Below, piece after piece: positions 35,673-45,754 of a stretch of DNA of 64,000 bases. Origin of the DNA: Dyadobacter sp. LHD-138 (GTDB taxonomy: Bacteria > Bacteroidota > Bacteroidia > Cytophagales > Spirosomataceae). The notes beneath the pieces are model-generated. The model did no database searches. It saw only the letters and a list, made by a program, of their open reading frames with translations, and was not told where the DNA came from. The stretch is taken from assembly GCF_030929615.1 (NCBI RefSeq), contig NZ_JAVFVU010000007.1, positions 1 to 64,000 of the forward strand. The letters run 5' to 3'. The first letter of the stretch is position 1; the number at the start of each line of letters is the position of its first letter. The translations under genes and the position numbers were made by a program.

Positions 35673-36347
35673 ATGAAAATTCTGATTATGGAGTGTTCGA
35701 AGGAAGTAGCTGATAGCATTGCCGGAAATTTATCCGGTCTGGGCTATCAATACGATTTTGTACGAACCTTGGATGCATTAAAACATAATCTGAAAGGCGG
35801 TGGATACGACTGCGTAGTGCTTGACACCTCGACGCTGGGCGATTTTAACACAGGGTTCATTGAAGAGCTTCGGACAATCAGCAAGCATGTCGGCTTGATT
35901 GTTACCTCCGGAAAGGATTCGTTTCGGGAAAAGATCAATGCATTAAATACCGGTGCAGATGATTATCTGGCAAGGCCATTTGAGCCTTCTGAACTGGCTG
36001 TGAGGATTCTGGCTTTATGTCGGAGAACTGCGGTTTATAACAGGGATATCCTGGTTTACAAAGAGATCAAAGTGGATATGCAGGCGAAAATGGTGACCGT
36101 CAATGGCGCGCCAATAAACCTGACTAAAAAGGAACTGGAACTGCTTCTGTATTTTCTGGACCATAAGAACAGTGTTATTAAAAAGGATAACCTGATTACG
36201 TTTTTATCCGGCCAGTTACACGAATTTAAAAGTAATGCGGACATTATTTATGCACATATCAAAAACCTGAAAAAGAAGATGAGTGACGCCGGATGCACCA
36301 TGTACCTAAAGACGGTTTATGGTATTGGATATAAATGGGAGGAGTAA
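35673..36347 (+). CDS. orphan OmpR-type response regulator with altered receiver
   Basis: A 224-residue protein built like OmpR regulators: receiver 1-115 and winged helix 125-222 (L-T-K-K-E-L-E-L-L-L-Y-F, K-T-V-Y-G-I-G-Y-K-W). Phospho-acceptor Asp51 is kept, but the acidic pair is reduced to Glu7-Cys8 and the switch lysine is Arg101 (L-A-R-P-F). Phosphorylation control is therefore probably changed or absent. It has no kinase partner and stands 103 nt before the DUF4856-imelysin-HTTM-receptor genes, in the same direction, so it may control or be co-expressed with them. Confidence 0.88.
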   Translation: MKILIMECSKEVADSIAGNLSGLGYQYDFVRTLDALKHNLKGGGYDCVVLDTSTLGDFNTGFIEELRTISKHVGLIVTSGKDSFREKINALNTGADDYLARPFEPSELAVRILALCRRTAVYNRDILVYKEIKVDMQAKMVTVNGAPINLTKKELELLLYFLDHKNSVIKKDNLITFLSGQLHEFKSNADIIYAHIKNLKKKMSDAGCTMYLKTVYGIGYKWEE

Positions 36348-36450
36348 AGAAAAATTGCTTTTTTTTGTAAATCTGTTTGTAATAAGTCCAATTAATAATG
36401 AATTTTCAACGCAATAGTTAATACAATTTAATCAAATCAATCCTAGCAAA

Positions 36451-37632
36451 ATGCTTAAAATTTCCAACAAATTACGCTACGCTTTTATTGCCCTTGCTGT
36501 GGCCGGAATGTCGTCATGCAGCGACGACGATGACGTGACGCCTCCTGTTGTGGTACCACCGGTTGTAGAAACGCCGTTACGTACGAAAATCGACTACGCT
36601 ACATTAACTGCTACGACTCCTTATACAACGCCCTTTGTTGATAAAAGCAATAAATCGACAGTGGATCTGGCGAACGGAAATAACCGTTATAGGATGTTTC
36701 AGGCACTGAATGTAAACATCAGTGCTGCGATTGCAGCCAATAAAACCGTTGATGCCGTTGTTTTGAAAAATATGTTTGGCAATACAGGCAACGCCTTTGC
36801 AGATTCAACAAAATTGAATGCATCCGGTGTACAGCTTCGTAACGTGGTTGCGTCCTCATGGCCTGCTGCCGATGCGGAAGCAGTAAGAGTAAGATTTGAA
36901 GGACTTTTTACGGAAGTTGCGGAAGTCAGTAAGTCTGTTGCGGAAATAGGAGCGGCGGGCAAGGCTGGGAAAATTGGAACTTATCTTGTTAATAAACAAG
37001 GGATTGAGCCAATCCAGATCATTCAAAAATCACTCATTGGTGCTTTGCAGTATGATTACATTGGTAACGTACTTTTGTCCAAAGGTTTGGATGCTGACAA
37101 CAAAACTATTGTAACTGGTAAAACGTATACGCAGCTGGAACAAAATTGGGACGAGGCATATGGATTGTTAACGCTGAACCCAGTATATCTTATCGGTTCG
37201 ACGGATGAGAAAAGAGGTACAACTGAATTTGCATTGGGATCCTATGTTTGGGAGTATAACAAAGGTGCGTATGCAAAAATCTACCCTGCCTTTTTGAAAG
37301 GTCGTGCGGCGATTGCCAATAACGACAAAACCGAATTAAAAGCGCAGGCCGATTTTATCAAAGCGGAAATTGAAAAAGCCATTGCAGCTGCGGCTGTCGG
37401 CTATTTGGATAAATACAATAAGGCTACCACAGACGCTGCCCGTGTACACGCAATGGGCGAGGGACTTGGATTTATTTATTCCCTTCGCTTTGCAACGGTT
37501 AACGGTGGAACGGCTAAATTTTCAGATGATATTTTAGTAGCATTGGTTGGATCACCAAACGGCGTGTGGGATTTAACGCCTGCAAAAGTTGCAGCTGCAT
37601 CTGACGCGATCAAAGCGAAATTTAAGCTGTAA
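36451..37632 (+). CDS. DUF4856 lipoprotein
   Basis: A 393-residue lipoprotein with lipobox A-G-M-S-S-C (Cys23) and an acidic then Pro/Val-rich linker (S-D-D-D-D-V). The rest is a largely helical domain of the DUF4856 family, known to me from Bacteroidota next to imelysin genes. It probably sits at the periplasmic side of the membrane or on the surface. By context it takes part in metal, most likely iron, acquisition. It is the first structural gene of a four-gene run. Confidence 0.82.
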   Translation: MLKISNKLRYAFIALAVAGMSSCSDDDDVTPPVVVPPVVETPLRTKIDYATLTATTPYTTPFVDKSNKSTVDLANGNNRYRMFQALNVNISAAIAANKTVDAVVLKNMFGNTGNAFADSTKLNASGVQLRNVVASSWPAADAEAVRVRFEGLFTEVAEVSKSVAEIGAAGKAGKIGTYLVNKQGIEPIQIIQKSLIGALQYDYIGNVLLSKGLDADNKTIVTGKTYTQLEQNWDEAYGLLTLNPVYLIGSTDEKRGTTEFALGSYVWEYNKGAYAKIYPAFLKGRAAIANNDKTELKAQADFIKAEIEKAIAAAAVGYLDKYNKATTDAARVHAMGEGLGFIYSLRFATVNGGTAKFSDDILVALVGSPNGVWDLTPAKVAAASDAIKAKFKL

Positions 37633-37708
37633 TAGCAAGTAATTAATACCTTTTATTTAAAGGATTGCCCGCATTTTGCCGGCAATCCTTTCCCTATTTA
37701 TTATTGAT

Positions 37709-38857
37709 ATGAAAAACTTTAAATGGACACAAGCCGGGTTAGTATTGCTAGTTGCCATGCTGATTTATGCCTGTTCTGGAAGCAGTGATAACAAAAACCC
37801 GAATCCGGAGCCCGTTGACCAGGGCAAAAATCGTAAGGCCGTTTTAACCCACTGGGCGGATAATATCATCGTTCCTTCGTATGCCAACTACAAGGTAAAA
37901 CAGGATGCCATGATAGCCAAGAGTATTGCTTTCGCGGCCAAGCCGGATGCAGCTTCCCTTACGGCGTTTCGTCAGGCCTGGGCCGATGCTTACGTGGAAT
38001 GGCAGAAAGTTGAACTTTTTGATGTTGGCCCGGGCGCAAAACGTGCGATCAGAAGTTATATTAATATCTACCCAACCCATGTGAAAGGGATTGAAGCCAA
38101 TATCCAAAATCCTGCGAGCAACCTGGAAACGGCAGCATCGTTTGACAAACAAGGTTTTCCGGCATTGGATTATCTTTTGAATGGCGTGGGCAGTAACGAT
38201 ACCGAAATTGTTGGTTATTACGCGTCACCTTCCGAAGGCACCAAAAGACTGGCTTACATCAAACGTATCACCGATCATATGGATGCGCTTGTTTCGGGCG
38301 TCATTGCGGATTGGAACGGTACTTATCACGAAGAGTTTGTAACCAAAACAGGTACGGATATCGGCTCGCCCATGGGAGAACTGGTCAACGGTTATATACT
38401 GAACTATGAGCGTTACATCCGTTCCGGTAAATTTGGAATTCCGTCAGGTGCTATGCTGAACGGCGTTGTGGCTGCGGATAAAGTGGAGGCATTTTATAAA
38501 AGAGATATTTCCAAAACGCTAGCACAAACGGCACATCAGGCTTCATCTGATTTTTTTAATGGAAAAAATGTGAAAACCGGCGCAGAAGGACCTTCCTTTA
38601 AATCTTATCTGGATGCATTGGGCACAAAGGACGTGGCGTCAGGCAAAACATTAAGCGAGACCATTAATACTGAATTTATTGCCGGTAAAGTCAAAATTGA
38701 TGCTTTGAAACCAGACCTTTATCAGGAAGTGCTGACCAACAATCAGGCGATGAAGGACACGTATACTGAGCTTCAAAAGGCAGTAAGGATGCTGAAAGTC
38801 GACATGACATCGGCCATGAGTATTACGATTACTTATACCGATAACGACGGAGATTAA
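37709..38857 (+). CDS. imelysin-family lipoprotein
   Basis: A 382-residue lipoprotein; the ATG at 37709 gives a clean signal peptide with L-I-Y-A-C (Cys22). The mature part has the imelysin pattern: N-terminal H-W-A-D-N-I-I-V-P-S-Y, W-A-D-A-Y-V-E-W-Q-K-V-E and G-F-P-A-L-D-Y-L-L-N. Imelysins are iron-regulated periplasmic or surface proteins in Gram-negatives, some of which bind haem or iron; proteolytic activity is not general. It lies between DUF4856 and HTTM genes. Confidence 0.88.
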   Translation: MKNFKWTQAGLVLLVAMLIYACSGSSDNKNPNPEPVDQGKNRKAVLTHWADNIIVPSYANYKVKQDAMIAKSIAFAAKPDAASLTAFRQAWADAYVEWQKVELFDVGPGAKRAIRSYINIYPTHVKGIEANIQNPASNLETAASFDKQGFPALDYLLNGVGSNDTEIVGYYASPSEGTKRLAYIKRITDHMDALVSGVIADWNGTYHEEFVTKTGTDIGSPMGELVNGYILNYERYIRSGKFGIPSGAMLNGVVAADKVEAFYKRDISKTLAQTAHQASSDFFNGKNVKTGAEGPSFKSYLDALGTKDVASGKTLSETINTEFIAGKVKIDALKPDLYQEVLTNNQAMKDTYTELQKAVRMLKVDMTSAMSITITYTDNDGD

Positions 38858-38911
38858 TTGAAGTCAGTCTGATTAATTGAAAACGTACGCCCGACCGGAT
38901 CACCCGTTATA

Positions 38912-40261
38912 ATGATTGCATATTTAGAAAAAAAGACGTCTGCTGCCCCGCTGGCTGTGTTCAGAATGATGCTCAGCTTGATGCTATTCATCAGTCTTGC
39001 ACGTTTTTGGAGCAAAGGCTGGATTTATGAGCTTTACATAAAACCACGTTACTTTTTTTCTTTTTTCGGCTTTGAATTCGTGAAGCCGCTTGGGCAATAT
39101 ACTTATCTGCTTTTCGCAGTTTGTATGCTCTCAGCAATTTTTGTCATGGTGGGATATTATTACAGACCTGCCATGATCACCTTGTTTATGAGTTTTACTT
39201 ACATAGAACTTATCGACAAAAGCACGTATCTGAATCATTATTATTTCATCAGTTTGCTGTGTCTGATGATGATGTTTTTACCAGCTCATGTGTATTTTTC
39301 AGTGGATGCTTATCGTGACAAAAAACTTTTGTCGGGCTATATCCCGCGTTGGTGCATTGATGTGATTAAACTTTTGGTATTCATATTGTACTTTTATGCG
39401 GGGCTGGCCAAGTTGAACAGCGATTGGCTGATTTCGGCGCTGCCGCTTAAAATTTGGCTCCCGGCCCGAAACGATATGCCGGTGATCGGTTTTCTTTTTA
39501 ACTATGAATGGATACCCTTTGCTTTTAGCTGGTTTGGTTGTTTGTATGATTTGTGTATTGTGTTTTTATTATTAAACCGTAAAACCAGACCTTTCGCATA
39601 CTTTACCGTGATCGTATTTCATTTAATGACGGCGATCTTGTTTCCGATCGGCATGTTTCCCTACGTCATGATCGGGACGGGGCTGATTTTTTTCTCACCC
39701 GGTTTTCACGGGAAAATTATTGAAAAAGCCCGTTCACTTTTCAAGCTCCCGACGGCGTTCCTGGATGCGCCGAAAGCCTATGTTTTTTCACCCGTAAAGG
39801 GCAAATTACTGATTCTCGGTTTTGCCGTATTTTTTCTTTTTCAGCTGCTGTTTCCTTTCCGTTATCTGCTTTATCCGGGAGCGCTTTTCTGGACGGAACA
39901 GGGATACCGGTTTTCATGGCGGGTGATGCTGATGGAAAAGGCGGGCTATGCGCAGTTTACTGTGATCGATAAAAACGGGAAACAGGAGGTTGTTAATAAC
40001 ACGGATTTTCTGACGACGCTTCAGGAGAAAATGATGGCTACGCAGCCGGATTTTATTTTACAGTATGCACACATTTTGAAAGATTATTATTCAAGACACG
40101 GTTTTCAATCCCCGCAGGTGTACGTAGATTCATACGTGGCGCTGAATGGAAGACTTGGAAAACCATTGATTAACCCAAAAACAGATTTGGCCAGGGAAGT
40201 TGATTCCTTCCGGAACAAACCCTGGATTATCCCATTAAATGATGAAATTAAAGGCTTTTAG
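38912..40261 (+). CDS. HTTM-domain membrane protein (vitamin K-dependent carboxylase-like)
   Basis: A 449-residue inner-membrane protein with about eight to nine hydrophobic helices. The N-terminal 300 residues match the horizontally transferred transmembrane (HTTM) family, which is related to gamma-glutamyl carboxylase (F-R-M-M-L-S-L-M-L-F, D-K-S-T-Y-L-N-H-Y-Y-F, then Y-A-G-L-A-K-L-N-S-D-W). A soluble tail of about 140 residues follows. Bacterial function is unsettled; carboxylation or another epoxide-type chemistry on a partner is a hypothesis. Its last 23 nt overlap the TonB receptor gene, so the two are translationally linked. Confidence 0.87.
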   Translation: MIAYLEKKTSAAPLAVFRMMLSLMLFISLARFWSKGWIYELYIKPRYFFSFFGFEFVKPLGQYTYLLFAVCMLSAIFVMVGYYYRPAMITLFMSFTYIELIDKSTYLNHYYFISLLCLMMMFLPAHVYFSVDAYRDKKLLSGYIPRWCIDVIKLLVFILYFYAGLAKLNSDWLISALPLKIWLPARNDMPVIGFLFNYEWIPFAFSWFGCLYDLCIVFLLLNRKTRPFAYFTVIVFHLMTAILFPIGMFPYVMIGTGLIFFSPGFHGKIIEKARSLFKLPTAFLDAPKAYVFSPVKGKLLILGFAVFFLFQLLFPFRYLLYPGALFWTEQGYRFSWRVMLMEKAGYAQFTVIDKNGKQEVVNNTDFLTTLQEKMMATQPDFILQYAHILKDYYSRHGFQSPQVYVDSYVALNGRLGKPLINPKTDLAREVDSFRNKPWIIPLNDEIKGF

Positions 40262-42659
40262 TACGATTTTATTTTGTTTTTCGCTGTCCTGTCTTTTTGG
40301 CCAACAACGTATTAGCGGTGTGGTCAGGTCTCAGCCGGACAGTATTCCCTTACATTATTGTCAGGTTTTTCTTGACGATAAACAATCTGTGATGACGGAT
40401 CAGGATGGCGCATTTTCTTTTACATCCGTTGCGAAAGGAAATCATACGCTGAAGATATCCGCAAATAATTTCAAACCTGTGAAACAGAACGTCGTGGTAA
40501 AGGGTAAAGATTTATCGCTGACGATATTTTTGCAATCTACCGAACTGGATCTTGATGAGGTTACGGTATCGGAAAGGAGAACAGATTTCGGTTTTTCAAG
40601 AATGCGCGGAGTGGAAAGTATGGGGATTTATGAAGGAAAAAAATCCGAAGTGATCACGCCGGATCAGCTTGTTGCGAACTTGTCGACGAATAACGCCAGA
40701 CAAATTTATGCACGGGTGGCCGGTCTGAATATATGGGAAAACGAAGGAGGCGGATTGCAGCTCAGCATCGGCGGCCGCGGACTGGATCCGAACCGTACCT
40801 CCAATTTTAATGTAAGGCAAAACGGTCATGATATCAGTGCCGATGCGCTGGGATATCCGGAGAGTTATTACACGCCTCCGGTGGAAGCCGTTGGGAAAAT
40901 TCAGATCGTCAGAGGGGCGGCTTCGCTGCAATATGGAACGCAGTTTGGGGGACTTATCAATTTTGTGATGCGTAAACCGGTGCAGGACCGAAAGCTTGAA
41001 CTCGTTGCCAGACAAAGTGTTGGTTCTTTTGGTTTTTATAATGCTTTTACCAGCGCGAGCGGCACCGTGGGAAAACTAAGTTATTATACTTTTTTTCAGT
41101 ATAAAAAAGCCGACGGCTGGCGGGACAACTCACATTTTAACAACTATACGCTTTATGCTGATGTCGACTATCGCCTTACAGAAAAGACTTCCATCGGTGT
41201 TGATGTGACGCGCATGAGCTACCTGGCCAAACAGCCCGGCGGTCTTTCCGACGCCATGTTTGCCGATAATCCAAAGCAAACCAACCGTGAACGGAACTGG
41301 TTTGACGTGGGCTGGAACATGTTGGCGGTTCATTTTGACCATAAATTCAATCAGAGTTCGGACCTGAACGTTCGCCTTTTCGGGTTAAGTGCGCATCGTT
41401 ATTCTGTTGGATTCAGACCCAACCGGGTGGCAACCATTGATGATAACAGTGCACGTGATCTGATCAAAGGTGAATTTACAAACTGGGGTGCTGAGGCCAG
41501 ATATCTTAAACGCTATACTTTGGCGCAAAAATCGTCGGTCCTTTTGGTGGGCGGCAGATATTATCATGGTTTTAACCATAGTTTGCAGGGACAGGGGAGC
41601 ACGGGAAAAGATGCGGATTTTAATTTTGTAGAACCTGCGCGTTTTATTACATACGATTACCGTTTTCCTAACCGTAATGTTTCGCTGTTTGCTGAAAATA
41701 TATTTTACCTGAATGACAAACTTTCCGTAACGCCTGGTTTACGTTATGAATTCATCAGCACCAAGGCGGATGGTTTTTATGGCAATGTGCAGCGGGATCT
41801 TGCCGGAAATGTTATCAACATCACCCGCACGGACGAGTTTCGCAAAAACAACCGTCAGTTTCTTCTGGCCGGTATCGGTGTGAGTTATAAACCCTTTGCG
41901 AAATCGGAAATATACGCCAACGTTTCGCAGAATTATCGTTCGATTACTTTTAGCGACATGCGTATCTCGAACCCTTCATCCGTTATTGATCCTGATATGA
42001 AGGACGAAAAAGGCTATTCCATTGATCTGGGTGTCAGAAGCCAGCAGACTTCGGCTTTTAATTATGATGTGAGTTTGTTCTATCTTAATTACAACAACCG
42101 GATCGGAGAAATTCAGTTTTATGATGAAAGTAACAGGATCCTGCGTTTGCGCAGCAATGTCGGCCAGGCGGTGATTATGGGTATTGAATCCTATGCAGAG
42201 GCTGATTTTTACAAATTGCTGGTTCCTGAAAGCAAGGATTTTAGCACGGTTGTGTTTGGCAATTTCGCGTTTATTAAATCGGAATATAAAAAGAGCATCA
42301 TGCCGGGTGTACAGGGTAATCAGGTTGAATTCGTGCCAAAGGTTAATATGAAAACCGGGGTAAGGATCGGTTATAAAAAGTTAAAAGGATCGTTTCAGTT
42401 TACACATTTGACCGATCAGTTTTCTGATGCCACCAACGCAAGAGACGGCGGCATTTCTTCGGTTGTAGGCTTGATTCCGGCTTACACGATCATGGATGTC
42501 AGTTTGTCTTATGAATTTAAAAAGTTCAGAATCGAGGGAAGCTGCAACAATCTGGCCAATACCATGTATTATACCAGAAGGGCCACGGGCTATCCGGGTC
42601 CCGGCATTTTGCCTTCCGATGAACGTGGTTATTATCTGACTTTACAGGTGAAAATCTAA
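40239..42659 (+). CDS. TonB-dependent outer-membrane receptor
   Basis: An 806-residue receptor with signal peptide (about 1-22), carboxypeptidase-like N-terminal domain (R-I-S-G-V-V, about 23-105), plug (V-A-G-L-N-I-W-E-N-E-G-G-G-L-Q-L-S-I-G-G-R-G-L, then V-E-A-V-G-K-I-Q-I-V-R-G-A-A-S-L-Q-Y-G) and a barrel ending in a strand with terminal aromatic/Ile pattern. It looks like FecA/siderophore-type receptors rather than SusC. With imelysin and DUF4856 upstream, it probably imports an iron complex. The start overlaps the HTTM gene. Confidence 0.92.
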   Translation: MMKLKAFSTILFCFSLSCLFGQQRISGVVRSQPDSIPLHYCQVFLDDKQSVMTDQDGAFSFTSVAKGNHTLKISANNFKPVKQNVVVKGKDLSLTIFLQSTELDLDEVTVSERRTDFGFSRMRGVESMGIYEGKKSEVITPDQLVANLSTNNARQIYARVAGLNIWENEGGGLQLSIGGRGLDPNRTSNFNVRQNGHDISADALGYPESYYTPPVEAVGKIQIVRGAASLQYGTQFGGLINFVMRKPVQDRKLELVARQSVGSFGFYNAFTSASGTVGKLSYYTFFQYKKADGWRDNSHFNNYTLYADVDYRLTEKTSIGVDVTRMSYLAKQPGGLSDAMFADNPKQTNRERNWFDVGWNMLAVHFDHKFNQSSDLNVRLFGLSAHRYSVGFRPNRVATIDDNSARDLIKGEFTNWGAEARYLKRYTLAQKSSVLLVGGRYYHGFNHSLQGQGSTGKDADFNFVEPARFITYDYRFPNRNVSLFAENIFYLNDKLSVTPGLRYEFISTKADGFYGNVQRDLAGNVINITRTDEFRKNNRQFLLAGIGVSYKPFAKSEIYANVSQNYRSITFSDMRISNPSSVIDPDMKDEKGYSIDLGVRSQQTSAFNYDVSLFYLNYNNRIGEIQFYDESNRILRLRSNVGQAVIMGIESYAEADFYKLLVPESKDFSTVVFGNFAFIKSEYKKSIMPGVQGNQVEFVPKVNMKTGVRIGYKKLKGSFQFTHLTDQFSDATNARDGGISSVVGLIPAYTIMDVSLSYEFKKFRIEGSCNNLANTMYYTRRATGYPGPGILPSDERGYYLTLQVKI

Positions 42660-42701
42660 ATGACCTGCAAGTGATCTGGGTAAAATACCAAACCGGTAGG
42701 A

Positions 42702-45107
42702 TTAGAACTTATAATTATAGCCCACCCGGATCACCTGTGTTTCGTAATAGTCTGAACTGATGTAATGAAATCCGTCACCATTCACCGTCTTTTTAATCAC
42801 CAGGGTGTTGAACAGATCCGTTGCATTGATGAAGTAGTCGCCTTTTTTGACCTGCTTTTTAATACCAGCATCCACTGAAAACCTCGATCCCGTTTTGCCC
42901 TGAGGGATAATATCAGGTGCCAGATACACGGTCGATACCTGCGCTTCCAGACCTTTTCCAAGTTTCAGCATGGCATTGATTTTTCCGTTGCCCGACATGA
43001 GCTGCTGCTTTTTACTGGTGTAGATGCTTGTGACCGGGTACTTGTTTTCGACGGAGAATTTGTTGATTGTATTTCTGTAAATCGTCATACTGGTGTTAAC
43101 GGTAAGCCACGGGGCAAACTGCTGCTGCCAGATTAATTCTGCTCCGGTATTATAACTTTTGCCAGCGTTTTGAAATATATTGTAAATGATCGTACTGCCC
43201 GGCACGGTACTGCTGATCCGCGTAATGGTGCCGTCGGTCATCCGGTGAAACAATGCTGCATAGATGTAGCCGGTTGACCAGTTGGTCTTGTAACCTGCTT
43301 CCCAGGCGTTGGTAAATTGTGGGCGAAGGGTCGGGTTTCCGATTTTGATAATCTCGGCATCGTCATATTTTGGGAAAATGCGTATATCAACCTCATTGGG
43401 CCTGTCAACGCGGCGGTTATAGAATAACGACACTCTGTTTTTGTCGTCAATTTTATAAGTAAACCTGATGTTTGGAAACGGTTGGGTGTAATGGTATCCG
43501 GCGCTTTTATAGGTTGGATGATTGGGATTGACACTGTAACGAAGGTCCACATATTCAACGCGGATACCGGCTTCCACTTCCAGACGTTGATTTTCAAAAA
43601 CATAATTGCTGTACAGCGCCGGAATTGTTTCGTTGTAATTGGCCCAGCCACCCGCCGCACTATCGATGGGCGAATTCAGTCCGGGGAAAAACTGCATGTT
43701 GGTCGGAATGTAACGCTTTCGGACTTTCAGCCCCGCTTCCAGGTGCCCGTATTTGAGTGGCTTGATGTAATCGACGGTCAGGTCCACCACATTTTCATCA
43801 GAAAGTAGTTTAAACGCATCTTTCCCGGTAAATGTCGGAAGGGTATTCGTGAAAAAATACTTTTCATCCTCTCTGTGAAAGGTGTAGTTTAACCCGAAAT
43901 TTAACAAATGCCCCGGTTGCAAAAATTTATGCTGAAAGGTAGTCGTTGCTGTCGCCGTTGTTTTTAGCTCATCCTCCAAAAATTGCCATAAGCGTTTTCT
44001 TTCAGAAAGACTGGCGTTGAAAAATGGCTCATCGCCACGGTCAATGATTTTTTCACTGCTGAAAAGCGCAGAAAGCGAAAAGGTGTTATTGGCATCTATG
44101 TTGTAGTCAATGCCTGTTTTACCCGTAACGATATTGGTATTTCTGTTTCTTTTTGTTTGCTGGCGGACCACCTCGCCGCTATCATAATAACGGTCAACAA
44201 ACTCGTTTTTGTTGAGGGTAGGGGTGTGCATATAATCACCCTGAAAATAAATGTTGACCTTGTTTTTTCGATAATTGAGCGAGAGCGATGGATTCAGTTT
44301 AAATGTCCTGCGGTATTGGGGACGTATATCGGGCAGGTTTTCTTTTTTGATCCAAAGCGCGCCCAGTCCGCTTGACAGCCCGATTTTTCCGTTAAAACCT
44401 TCCTGTTTATTCTTTTTGTAAATGATATTGATAATCCCAGCGTTCCCGTTCGCATCGTACTTTGCGGAAGGATTATTGATCACTTCGATCTTTTCGATGG
44501 CCGAGGCGGGAATATTGTCAAGACTGGTCTGATTTCCAAAACCTGTGAGGGCAGTTTGTTTCCCGTCAACAAGGATCACCACCCGGTCATTACCCCGGAT
44601 CGCGACCTTGCCATCCTGATCGGTCGTAATTCCGGGCAGGTTTTTCATAGCTTGTAAAAGCGAGCCGCCGCTTTGACTGATGTTATCGGTTACCGAAAAT
44701 GTTTTTTTATCCATATGGGTGCTTGGACCTTCCCCATTTGCTCCTGTGACGGTTATTTCATTGAGCTGCTGGATACTTTCCTGCAAACGAAATATGCCCA
44801 GACCTAAAAAAGAACTCAGTGTCCCGACCAGTACCGGATGTGTTGAGGTCTGGTATCCGAGGTAAGAAATTTCCATAATATAGTGACCGGTACTGACGTC
44901 ACTAAGGCTAAAAAGTCCTTTGTCGTTCGTGATTGTTCCGGAGACAAAAGAACTGTCGGCTTGTTTTTTCAAGGCAACATTGACAAAAGGCAGCGCTTTG
45001 TTTTCCCTGACATCATTCACGGTTCCTGATAGCGTGACCTTCACAGATTGCGCATGGGTAGTTAAGAAACACACCAGGATCAGGCTTAGCAAAAATAAAT
45101 TTCTCAT
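42702..45107 (-). CDS. TonB-dependent receptor-like outer-membrane beta-barrel protein
   Basis: An 801-residue outer-membrane protein with signal peptide (about 1-19), carboxypeptidase-regulatory-like domain (V-T-L-S-G-T-V-N-D-V-R-E-N-K-A-L-P), a plug (P-G-I-T-T-D-Q-D-G-K-V-A-I-R-G-N-D-R) and the C-terminal barrel typical of the OMP_b-brl_3 family, ending V-G-Y-N-Y-K-F. No substrate can be read from sequence. It is convergent with the preceding receptor gene, only 42 nt away without a clear terminator, and seems to be a single-gene unit. Confidence 0.9.
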   Translation of the reverse strand: MRNLFLLSLILVCFLTTHAQSVKVTLSGTVNDVRENKALPFVNVALKKQADSSFVSGTITNDKGLFSLSDVSTGHYIMEISYLGYQTSTHPVLVGTLSSFLGLGIFRLQESIQQLNEITVTGANGEGPSTHMDKKTFSVTDNISQSGGSLLQAMKNLPGITTDQDGKVAIRGNDRVVILVDGKQTALTGFGNQTSLDNIPASAIEKIEVINNPSAKYDANGNAGIINIIYKKNKQEGFNGKIGLSSGLGALWIKKENLPDIRPQYRRTFKLNPSLSLNYRKNKVNIYFQGDYMHTPTLNKNEFVDRYYDSGEVVRQQTKRNRNTNIVTGKTGIDYNIDANNTFSLSALFSSEKIIDRGDEPFFNASLSERKRLWQFLEDELKTTATATTTFQHKFLQPGHLLNFGLNYTFHREDEKYFFTNTLPTFTGKDAFKLLSDENVVDLTVDYIKPLKYGHLEAGLKVRKRYIPTNMQFFPGLNSPIDSAAGGWANYNETIPALYSNYVFENQRLEVEAGIRVEYVDLRYSVNPNHPTYKSAGYHYTQPFPNIRFTYKIDDKNRVSLFYNRRVDRPNEVDIRIFPKYDDAEIIKIGNPTLRPQFTNAWEAGYKTNWSTGYIYAALFHRMTDGTITRISSTVPGSTIIYNIFQNAGKSYNTGAELIWQQQFAPWLTVNTSMTIYRNTINKFSVENKYPVTSIYTSKKQQLMSGNGKINAMLKLGKGLEAQVSTVYLAPDIIPQGKTGSRFSVDAGIKKQVKKGDYFINATDLFNTLVIKKTVNGDGFHYISSDYYETQVIRVGYNYKF

Positions 45108-45303
45108 CGTATCGTCATTTCATTCATGGTGACGCAAGAAGCAATACGATTTCGAAGAAATTTTAAATTTTGTAACTGATTGAGAAATGAACTCTCATTT
45201 ATAGCAATTAGCTATATACGATTAGATTAGTAACCGAATGATTAATAGCGTTTTATGAAAAATAATAACATAAACTAATTTTTCGCTACTACTTAATAGC
45301 GGT

Positions 45304-45510
45304 TCAAAATGAATTTTTGGCCCATAGATAACCAGCAATAAAGGCAAGGATGAAACCGATAGGACCGTAGACGAAGATGCAGGTCATGCTCGCTTCAACG
45401 CTTCGGTCGTGAGCGTTTGAGGAAAATTTTCCGATCAGGTAATAGCTCAGGAAAGCGGCGAAAGCATAACCGACGATACCTGCAATCAGTGCAATGCCAA
45501 AGTATTTCAT
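45304..45510 (-). CDS. small membrane protein, unknown
   Basis: A 68-residue protein with two predicted membrane helices (about 3-25 and 45-65) and a short polar loop holding one Cys. The ATG at 45510 opens directly into the first helix; a longer frame to 45582 adds 24 polar residues. I do not recognise a family. It lies alone between the outer-membrane receptor and the MpaB-like gene. Confidence 0.5.
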   Translation of the reverse strand: MKYFGIALIAGIVGYAFAAFLSYYLIGKFSSNAHDRSVEASMTCIFVYGPIGFILAFIAGYLWAKNSF

Positions 45511-45624
45511 AGATTTTGAACCAGTTAGTGTGCTGATAATCTCAAAGTTAACATCATGAACGCTAAGTTTCAACGGTTTCAATTTTTAGCAGCTATAATA
45601 TTAATAGGGTCAGGCTTGCAAAGA

Positions 45625-45678
45625 CAATATTTTATATTGTACTTTGCTATACAAAGTACTTTTGTTTTAAGAAAACAA
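45625..45678. promoter_or_regulatory. three consecutive palindromes upstream of the MpaB-like gene
   Basis: CAATAT-TTT-ATATTG (45625-45639), GTACTTTG-CTATA-CAAAGTAC (45639-45659) and TTGTTTT-AAG-AAAACAA (45662-45678) are each perfect dyads, nearly back to back. They lie 76-130 nt before the start at 45755 and 115 nt or more beyond the small divergent gene. A multi-site operator is the simplest reading. Confidence 0.5.
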
Positions 45679-45754
45679 TAGCGCATACTTTGTTTTAATG
45701 TAAGTCCTTGAAATAGTTTTTGTTATCCAGGGCGTGGTGTAAGATGAAAATGAT

